A stretch of 64,000 bases of DNA from Helichrysum umbraculigerum (Eukaryota > Streptophyta > Magnoliopsida > Asterales > Asteraceae). Position 1 is the first letter of the stretch. Every line of letters begins with the position of its first letter. Positions 56,456 through 64,000 of the stretch are shown in pieces. The DNA is taken from contig CATIUR010000001.1 in assembly GCA_949592205.1 (NCBI GenBank), positions 38,519,001 to 38,583,000 on the forward strand, given 5' to 3'. A program made the translations under genes and the position numbers. A model generated the notes under the pieces. It was not told the DNA's origin. It made no database searches and saw only the letters and a list, made by a program, of their open reading frames with translations.

Positions 56456-58076
56456 TTGATAAATTTCTATGATAATAATTTGTATGGAACTATTAAGCCC
56501 GTTGAAAAACTGAGTTAGTTAAAATATGTTGGGAAAAATCTAGTCGTCAATAAGACGTTGAAAATTTCTGTCTAGCCAATTTAATCGGACATTAGAAGTT
56601 GTAAATAGTTCCGGGTAGTTGTTTGATGAAAATTCTTTGAAAACTTGAATTGGAAGAAAATCTGTTGAAAAATCTGTTGAAAATTCTTGTTATTGTAAAG
56701 TGTTGAAAGTTTCGGTTCATTCTTATAGTGGTGTCTCCTTAAACGAAAGGGGGACGAAAGAATGAATGAGATCTTTGTATGAGAGCTAAGATTATTACAT
56801 TCATGATTAAAAGTAATATGTGGCTTCATAGTACGACGATGAATCAACAACAAAAAGGTTTAGTCAATATCGTAGTTTCAAAGAGTAGCCACAAAAATGG
56901 CCGGGTAGTGTTCTCAAAGTAGTCAGTCATGACTATATTGTTGTTTCGAAATGAACAATTGCTTGGTGAAGGTGTTTGGTGAAGATAGTTGATAAATTCG
57001 TAGAAGCGGGTGGTCCTTGCAGTAGTGATTGGAATGTGCAAGTCATAGTTTGAAATAGTTTGAAGTAGTTTATGGATTTAGTCGTTGTGAGTATCCCTCG
57101 CAATACTAATCCAGTGATGTTCGGAACAGACAAAGTCGCGAATCAAGTTATGAGTAAATCGTTTGACAAACGTGTCGAATTGGTGACCAAACATGATCAA
57201 GTAGTAAGTCTCATGTTTGATAGAATTGTTGACATACAAGTCAAAGAGTGATCAATCATGATCAAGTAAAGAGTTAAGTGGTTTGTTGAAATTCATGCAA
57301 TTGTTCAAAAAGTTACTTCCATTATGTAGGTGTTGTGGTTGACCAAGTTCACCCGCAGACCCTTGTAGACAGGTCCTATTGGGTGGAGTGTCAGTAGTGG
57401 TAGTAAGGTCTAGTTCGAGGTGGTCAGTCAGTCCTTCTAGTTGTGTACAACACACGCGATTAATAGGTCTACAATAAGCGGGGAAGGGAGATTATAAAGT
57501 AGGGGAAGTACATGTAGCGCGTTTAGGTGACGAATTCTTGTGCGGTTCATGTTTCCGAATGATTAGGATGAGAGTGGGGAGGAAAGAGGGTGAAGCAGAT
57601 GTCACTTGTTTGGGTGGCGAATCCTTTGGTGGATTCTCCTCAAGTGAGTCCTATTCGATTATATCGTTGCCCGATGCGGTTGGACGAGCGGGTACCATGG
57701 AAATCTCCACAGTAGTGAGTAAGGCTAGAGCCTCGTTTTCAGAGTTGGGTGACGTAGCTGTGGGAGTGGTTGTCGTGAATAGTGGCAAACAATTTCGTAT
57801 ACGTAAGGTTACATATAGAAATATAATAACCTAGCACATAAGCACGTATAAGGGTAGGTCCCGTTCTATCCTCGGTTTATGTTACTACCGTATTCTCATT
57901 TACTACAACCATTTCAGGTCTTCCATCGATTCTCCTTTAATTGTACATAGTTGATCAAGCTATGTTAAATTAAATTCAAATGATGCAATTGTTGAACCAG
58001 TTATACCAAAAGAGGAATACTAACCTAACGGTCATAGTCTAGGTCACTAATGCAATCCTAGTTCGCTATAACCTTA
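56456..58076 (-). other. leader region of Tekay D, no recognisable gag
   Basis: 1.6 kb between the protease remnant and the PBS. Near the PBS it matches the leaders of A-C (ttaatttaacatagcttgatcaactatg on the minus strand, about 57945-57985). Elsewhere I find neither the Gag domain, zinc knuckles nor the coiled-coil ORF. The ORFs of 60-98 codons on either strand show no domain. Confidence 0.45.
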
Positions 58077-58089
58077 GGCTCTGATACCA
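58077..58089 (-). other. primer-binding site of Tekay D
   Basis: Reverse complement reads TGGTATCAGAGCC, next to the LTR end at 58093. Confidence 0.9.
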
Positions 58090-58609
58090 ATCTGTCGCAC
58101 CCCCAAAACACGTGGCAGCGGAAACATGAGGTGTCACGGGGGCACCGACCAAATCAAATATCACAACACAAAGATTAAAGCAAACGACCTCTATATGAGA
58201 CGTTTGAAAATATTACATTACCATAATTCAAATGTTTACAAAATATCCGGAGTTCACATCAACCGTTAAGAGATTTCTAGTACATTACTGAATATACAAA
58301 ATATAGCTAAATGCAATCTAATCTCTAGATGTTTGAAAACCATGCGACTCGAGCTAAGCTTTCCATAAGCTTCCTACTGCGGCGGGTTACCTGAGAAATA
58401 CATACTAAAAGGTCAACATAAAGTTGGTGAGTCCATAGGTTTGTAAACAGTCGTTTAGTTATGATCCACAAGATTTCAAGTTGTATCATTCAAAAATGAC
58501 AGTTAAAAGTATCGTTAGCCAACGATAAGTAAAAGTATTGCATAAAGCAATATAAGTATACCATTTTCAATGAGTCTCATAGTCGAGCTTAACGTTGTTT
58601 GCCTCCGGT

Positions 58610-58725
58610 AAGTGTACTAATCCGATACACTTCTAAATCACAAATAATATTGCATCCGTGGGTTGACTAGCGCGATTAGTCCGGATGGGAATTGTCAATC
58701 CCCGATAGTACTATCCAATAATATT
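58610..58725 (-). other. conserved structured block of Tekay LTR, copy in D
   Basis: On the minus strand: outer stem AATATTATTG/CAATATTATT (9 of 10 paired). Palindrome GATAGTACTATC. Stem CATCCG/CGGATG enclosing GACTA/TAGTC. Hairpin AAGTGTA/TACACTT with GGATTAG in the loop. Stem sequences differ from A-C but pairing is kept. Confidence 0.7.
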
Positions 58726-59344
58726 CACGCACAAATTTAAACGACTATGATGGGTAGAGGACTTTAGTGGATTAATCAGGTCTCATGCAGTCCGTATAAA
58801 AAGTTGTTACAGTACTTGTGATCATAAAAGCAGTTGTATAAAACAGTTGTATGTATTCTCACCCCAGTTAGAAAACAGTAAAAAGGGGCTATGAAACTCA
58901 CCAGAGTTAAGCAGGTAGCAAGCAATAATCAAATAGCAAGCAAAGTCCAAAGCGCAACCTTCTAACGTCCTAAACGTATAAGGTTGTCTAAGTAGATGTC
59001 TTATAAGACTATCTATAGCGATTGTATAAGTGGGGGTCAATGTCCACTTAAGCCAATCGTGTAGGTGGAGGGTTAATGTCCACCTAGAGCTAGTTCATCA
59101 ACTAGTATGTCCAAATAAGTTGTTCAAGTTCGTTTATCAAAAACGTGTATGACCCGTTGGTGAAAGTTTGTAATAATAATTCATTTAGATATTATTATCA
59201 AGTTTGTTTTGTTGTATACTATTCAGTAGTACAAATCGTGTGTTGCAAATAGATTATTTTAGTTTGTATAAGCCTTAAACCGTAAGTCAACTGGTCAAAC
59301 CTATCAAACTGGTCAAACCTGGTCAAACTGGTTAATGTTGGTCA

Positions 59345-59620
59345 AACTATGAGTCACTTCTCAATTTATAGAGTCACTTCCAATTTATGAGTCACTTATA
59401 GAGTCACTTCTGATTTTATGAGTCACTTCTCAATTTATGAGTCACTTCTGATTTTATGAGTCACTTCTCAATTTATGAGTCACTTATAGAGTCACTTCTG
59501 ATTTTATGAGTCACTTCTCAATTTATGAGTCACTTATAGAGTCACTTCTGATTTTATGAGTCACTTCTCAATTTATGAGTCAGTTACTGATTTTATGAGT
59601 CACTTCATGAGACACTTCCA
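59345..59620. repeat. GAGTCACTT tandem array in LTR D
   Basis: About 17 copies of GAGTCACTT with short AT-rich spacers, arranged in a higher-order unit of about 50 bp repeated around three times. It fills the same LTR place as the arrays of A, B and C. Confidence 0.85.
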
Positions 59621-61434
59621 ATTTATATGTCGGTTTCTAATTCGGGAAACTTTCTAAGTTTAGTTTTTGGTCCAAGTTACTAACCAAGTCACCCAAACCC
59701 ATTTTTGTTACCACTTTCCAAAAATAGTAAGTTTTGTCGTTTTTAGAAACCGAGCCGTTTTTGTTGACTTGGTCAAACCGACTCGGTTTGACCCGAAACT
59801 TTTACCCAACCCATATATCAGTTTATAGAGTCCAAATAATTTTTCGGTTCGTGTCGGCGTTCGCCCGAAGTGTCGGTTTTTAACATGCAACTTAAGATAT
59901 CAAGATTTCATAATTTTTGACTTTTGTCGGTTTGGTTCGCTATTTAATTTCTACCATTTCTAGTCCAAATCAAGCCTCACAAATTTTTCCCACTGATTAT
60001 CAAGGTCTGGTCTAACATATAATTTTTACAGAAACTATAGTGTCCATTTACATATTTAAATAAATTCGCGAAGGAACCGAACTCGGTTTTCAAAAACTTT
60101 CTGACCAGACTCAAAGATCAGATTATAACCAAAAATACGTACGGATATGGAAAAAGTGTAAAACACGAAAGTTGTAGCTCTTTTCAATAGGCAACTTTTA
60201 AAAAAAATTCGTTATCTAATTCTTCCTAGAACTCCAGATACGACCATTTTTGTAAGCTGTGTTTTTGAAGACAGAATCTGTCTTCTTACCTATGTGTTAC
60301 AAAAACGTATTTTAACCTTTTATTTGGACATAATAGTGTTAGATGATCATAATAACATCTAAATATACATTATACAAGTATGAAAATGAGGAGTTTAGGT
60401 GATTTATACCAACAAAATGATGGAGGAACAAGAGGGAGATGAAGATGATGATGTCTTGAGCTTGGTTCCTTTTTGTTCTTGATCTTCAAGATTATGATAA
60501 TTTGATGTTTATGAATGTTTTAGGTCTGGTTTTTCTCCATATTTTTGAGAGAATTATGGGTGAATTTGTTAAGTGTAAAGTGAGAAATGAAAGGGAAATA
60601 TGCATGAATCCTAAATGGAAGTATGGGGTTTTTGGTGATGATTACAAATTGCATGATTTGCAATTGGGTGAGGGAGGGGTGGCACATGGGGTGGCCAGCC
60701 CCCATGTGGTCCCACCAAGGGAATTTTGGTCATTTTACTTTTCCCAATCTAATTCGTTGCGTTTTCCGTTTGTTTACCCGATTGTTTAGACGTTTATTTA
60801 TACGTTAAACGTTTTATACACACATTTAAGTAACGGTTTAAATTCCGATATTTTCAATTGAAATATTTTATCTAGATACTTGAAAACATTTATAAAAATG
60901 TTCCGTTAGTTTATCGGTCTCGATTTGCGTGCATGTTTTACGGAGGTTTAATCGCGTAGCGTTTTAAATAGACGTTTTTCATTAACGAACTATTATATGA
61001 TGTTTTCAATAATAACTTCATACAAAATAATATATTCTAAATTATTAAAATATATTTTGACTTTCGTTCGATTGTCGAGCGCGTTCCGCGCGTTTTCGTT
61101 ACTTTTGAGACGTTTTAGCCAAAACGTCTTAGTTTTTCGTGTATTATTTTAACAAAATAATAATATATGATAAATAACTTCTAAAAATAGGTTCAAGTTA
61201 TTTATAGAAATGTTTTCACCAACGTCGTAAAACTAGGCGGACTTCGTCCGGTTATTTCGCACAATTTCACCAAATTGCGTAAGCGTAATATAAATCAATT
61301 ACGGGGGTGTATATTCACATAAATATACAAATAATTACAAGTAATTACAAGTATTTAGCCTAATACTAAACTAAACACACGTAATTAGGGTTTCTAGTAG
61401 GTTAATCAGTAACCCTAAATCGTCGGGTGTCACA

Positions 61435-62208
61435 GATTGGTTAGATTGGATAAACAAGCTAAAATATACATAGGCATGGCACTTCCTGATGAAGTGTTGG
61501 AATCTATCAGGCTTTGTAGAACTGCTAAAGACATGTGGGATACCCTTAGGAATATATATATTGGAACTCCTGATATTATTCGCTGCAGGGAAGTCAATCT
61601 CACTCGCTAGTATGAGCTGTTTGCAATGGAACCAAATGAATCTCTGTCTTCTACTTACACCATATACCAGTCACTGATGAACAAAATGGAAAAGGCTGGT
61701 ATAGGTAAGGAACAGAGATTTGTTGTTGAAAAGTTTCTTGAGTTGCTGCCAAGAAAAATCTGGGGAACCATTGCCATGTGTACCAGACAGAGAAATGATT
61801 ATTCAATTCTTAATCTCACTCAAGTCTATGGTATCTTGCTCAACTGGGAGCAGTCAGAAAAGCAAGCTGATCAGAGTGAGCATATTCGTGCTACTCTTGG
61901 AAGTCAGAAGATATCCAATGCCCTTGTAGCAGAGCTTGATGAAATCGATCAGAGATAGAAATAAAAAATGTCTATGAAAAGCTCGAAGTCACTGATAGCT
62001 GAAGAAGAAGGTGGTCAAGTTGAAGAACAGTCAGAGTACGAGTATGATGAAGGACTGGAGAAGCTTGAAAAAGATATGGCCTCGATGGTTGCTAATTTCA
62101 GAAGGAACACCAGATCAAAAAGATTCACTGGTGCTCCATCATCTGATAAATTTTAATCTAAAGGAGAATGCTACAAATGTGGCAAACCTGGTCATTTTGC
62201 AGCTGACT
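61435..62208 (+). pseudogene. Ty1-copia gag remnant, plus strand
   Basis: Begins inside the gag domain at the end of LTR D (KDMWDTLRNIY) and continues through a Leu-rich region (VEKFLELLP). It passes several stops (about 61608, 61956 and 62154) and reaches a zinc knuckle cut short (CYKCGKPGHFAAD) at 62169-62207, where LTR E begins. UBN2-type copia gag. It was broken by D on the left and E on the right. The largest open piece is 61626-61958. Confidence 0.85.
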
Positions 62209-62864
62209 TGTAACACCCCCAAATTTGTTTAGCGGAAGCATTTAGTTAAGTGTTGGGGTGTCACAATAATAAAGCATGCATACGTATCAGAGCTTATGAT
62301 TACAACAGAACAATATATATTAAGATGCCAAAAGTGTTAATTACAAAGTTTACGATTCATCGAATCGTATAAGTTAAAAGTAATAAGTTTACAAAAGCAG
62401 ATTTCTGAAATATGACTAAAACATTTCAGTTATACTAAAGAAATCCATGTATTTCCAAAAAGTTGGCATCCTAAAGCTTCACAGGTCGCCTAATTCTCCA
62501 TGTGTTGGCGATTCTTACATGCGCAGCTAATTCCCTGAAAAACATAGTAAAAGTCAACAACTAGGTTGAGTGAATTCACAGGTTTTATGTTTACAAGTTC
62601 AGTTGTGATAAACCACTGTTGTTTATAACGTATCGTTGGGATGTTACCCAAAAGTATAGTTCATGAAATCAGTTATGTTCTTCAATAGTTGTTTGTAGGA
62701 ATGTTAGTATTCTATTAATTGTAGGAAAATCAGTATCCTGTATTCAAATTTGTTCTGTAGGATTATATGTATCCTAATCGTAGATATGTTTCGTTGGGAT
62801 ATTGCCCAAAAGTATAGCTCAAGTTATAGTAGGAATGTAAGTATCCTATTAATTGTTCGTAGGT

Positions 62865-62912
62865 GTAACACTCCCCTAAGACCCGTATCTGGACCACGTG
62901 CGGCAGTGTTAC
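62865..62912 (-). other. stem-loop in LTR E, first copy
   Basis: GTAACACT (62865-62872) pairs with AGTGTTAC (62905-62912). The loop holds CCACGTGC, a G-box core. It sits where the CGTCCG stem lies in other LTRs. The second copy is 63224-63273. Confidence 0.55.
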
Positions 62913-62960
62913 AATCCTAATCGTTTGGTGAGTCCATGTTAGTAGGAAACCCATTGTTTT

Positions 62961-63125
62961 CAGTAGTGTTGCCCATGTCAAGTAGGGACTTTTCAGTAGT
63001 GTTGCCCATGTCAAGTAGGGACTTTTCAGTAGTGTTGCCCATGTCGAGTAGGGACTTTTCAGTAGTGTTGCCCATGTCGAGTAGGGACTTTTCAGTAGTG
63101 TTGCCCATGTCGAGTAGGGACTTTT
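62961..63125. repeat. five 33-bp tandem repeats in LTR E
   Basis: Exact 33-bp units from cagtagtgttgcccatgtc to gggactttt. Units 1-2 carry tcaag and units 3-5 tcgag. The repeats lie between the two stem-loop copies. The 63-residue ORFs on both strands are readings of the 33-bp units. Confidence 0.95.
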
Positions 63126-63223
63126 AGTTACCCAGTCCGTTATATAAAGTGTTGCTGGTTATCCTCCAGCGTTCTCGAAAACATGTTTATGTGTTTACAG
63201 CGTTGGCAGTATGAAAGTAATAT

Positions 63224-63273
63224 GTAACACTTCCCCTAAGACCCGTATATGGACCACGTGCGGGCAGTATTAC
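63224..63273 (-). other. stem-loop in LTR E, second copy
   Basis: GTAACACT with AGTATTAC, one pair becoming G-U on the transcribed minus strand. Otherwise close to 62865-62912, so a segment including the 33-bp array has been duplicated around it. Confidence 0.5.
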
Positions 63274-63785
63274 ATATTAAGTTGAAATCGTCAGTTTGTT
63301 TATCAGTTTACTAGTTCCATGTACTCCACTTGTTTGAGTAAAATAGTATACAACCATGTTTGTATAAAAGTGTTTGACTATGTTTTCCACCCCTGTTCAA
63401 AGCAGTTAAAACAGTAAAAGTAGGGGCTGTGAACTCACCTGTTGAGTTAAGTAGTGCGAGTGCTAGCAAACCTAAGCCCAAGTATAGTCCGAATCTCCTA
63501 ACGTCCTAAACGTACGAGATTTAATAAGTATGTGGATGTCTAAGTTAATCATCCATGCTAGTGTTCGTACAACCAAGTCACGTCCAAATCGTTCGTTTAA
63601 ATGTTTATGTTTGTATTTCGTATTCGTGAAAATGTATACGATTCGTTGGTGATAGTTTGAAATCCTAATTTCGGTAAAATAAGTGTGTTTGTATTGTTTG
63701 TAAAGCTCGTGAATCGTATCGTATAAAGATATGCGTTTCCGGTTAGTTCGACACTTAGTGAAAACTAGTTTTTAAACTTCCTGTT

Positions 63786-64000
63786 TTTAGCGACGCAGGG
63801 TGCGACGCTGGGTTGTTATGCGACGTAGGGTGCGACGTAAAGGTCGAAGTGCGACGTAGGGTGCGACGTTAAGTGTTGCGTCGCAGTTGTTGCGAAATTA
63901 AATAATTGTGCGACGTAACGGGTTACGTCGCATACGGGTGTTGCGACGTTAAGGTCTGCGTCGCAATTTGCGACGTTCGCAATTCAATGCGACGTAGTGG
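63786..64000 (-). repeat. GCGACGT motif array in LTR E
   Basis: Dense GCGACGT/ACGTCGC copies, many as tgcgacgtagggtgcgacgt, in the same LTR slot as the array of element A. Cut by the window end. Confidence 0.85.

Larger units (their letters stand above)
54896..61434 (-). mobile_element. Tekay-like element D, minus strand, truncated
   Basis: Read leftwards: 5' LTR 61434-58093, PBS, 1.6 kb leader without recognisable gag, protease remnant, RT, RNase H and the start of integrase. It is cut at 54896 by the insertion of B. The rest of integrase and the 3' LTR are absent from the window, consistent with a deletion that also removed B's left end. Confidence 0.85.
58093..61434 (-). repeat. 5' LTR of Tekay D
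   Basis: 3342 bp on the minus strand, from TGTGACACCCGACG at 61434 to GGGGGTGCGACA at 58093. Hairpin CACATGGGG/CCCCATGTG (60683-60708), GTAAGA donor-like site (60284-60289), GAGTCACTT array (59345-59620), anchor with CACCAACGGGTC (about 59155), GTGAGT donor (58896-58901), structured block (58610-58725), acceptor (58391-58392). The ORFs at 60502-60808 are chance readings through the leader. Confidence 0.85.
62209..64000 (-). repeat. Tekay-type LTR E, 3' part, minus strand, runs off the window
   Basis: Begins TGTAACACCCCCAAATTTG (LTR 3' end read in reverse) right after the copia zinc knuckle. It keeps the acceptor (62535-62536), donor (63433-63438) and anchor (CGATTCGTTGGTGATAG near 63640), then enters a GCGACGT array at 63786 that continues past 64000. 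Whether it is a solo LTR or part of an element cannot be seen. Confidence 0.8.

Noticed and set aside
57538..57834. 98-codon plus-strand ORF in the leader of element D
   Set aside because: It runs against the element's sense strand, has no domain and no counterpart in A-C.
60502..60789. 95-codon ORF beginning MMFMNVLGLVFLHIFERI
   Set aside because: It lies on the antisense strand of the D LTR leader and crosses the start-proximal hairpin. A hydrophobic start from AT-rich DNA is weak evidence.
62917..63127. Possible CRISPR-like array or repeat protein from the 33-bp units
   Set aside because: Units are directly adjacent without spacers, lie inside an LTR, and are in plant DNA. The 63-residue ORFs on both strands simply read the tandem repeat.

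Overview
The window is plant nuclear DNA, almost certainly from a eudicot and plausibly from the daisy family (Asteraceae; a judgement from the look of the LTRs, not proven). It has no intact cellular gene, rRNA, tRNA or CRISPR array. Nearly every base belongs to transposons nested inside one another: Athila-lineage and Tekay-like (chromodomain) Ty3-gypsy LTR retrotransposons, two Ty1-copia gag remnants and one partial Helitron carrying pieces of host genes.

Layout, left to right. 1-6071: 3' part of Athila-like element 1 (end of pol, a post-pol reading frame, long non-coding tail, PPT, 3' LTR 4484-6071), sitting in a Tekay-type LTR whose 3' part is 6072-7005. 7006-8005: minus-strand Ty1-copia gag remnant. 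8256 to about 11474: minus-strand Helitron end with fragments of a receptor-like cytoplasmic kinase and a succinate-semialdehyde dehydrogenase gene. 11475-13351: minus-strand relative of element 1, interrupted by element 2. 13352-35234: Athila-like element 2, with a 2.3 kb 5' LTR, tRNA-Asp-type PBS, an unrecognised intact 496-codon ORF in the gag position, no visible pol, an ATHILA ORF-1-like gene and a truncated 3' LTR. Its ATHILA-like gene is split by the complete Tekay element A (20030-30630, TSD ctagg). 35235-35833: fragment of another LTR, fused to the truncated 5' LTR of Tekay element B (35834-54895). B's pol is split by Tekay element C (42494-52197, TSD aagtg). 54896-61434: minus-strand Tekay remnant D with a 3.3 kb LTR. 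61435-62208: plus-strand copia gag remnant. 62209-64000: minus-strand LTR E, running off the window.

Tekay A, B and C each keep an almost complete gag-protease-RT-RNase H-integrase-chromodomain frame, broken only by one or two in-frame stops (and by insertion C in B). Compared by eye, paired LTRs differ by about 0.4% (C), 0.6% (A) and 0.9% (B). Insertions are therefore recent, and C in B is the right order. The Athila-like element 2 is probably non-autonomous.

The most interesting signal is inside the Tekay LTRs. Five LTR families (A, B, C, the fragment at 6072-7005, and D) differ in sequence but keep the same folded layout: an outer stem, a palindromic hairpin, a two-part stem and a terminal hairpin, with compensatory base changes. 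This block lies between conserved splice-donor-like and acceptor-like sites, so it would be present only in unspliced RNA, as retroviral packaging and dimerisation signals are. Upstream of it is a slot that each family has filled with a different short-motif array. I am not aware of a description of this; that is a statement of my knowledge, not of a search.
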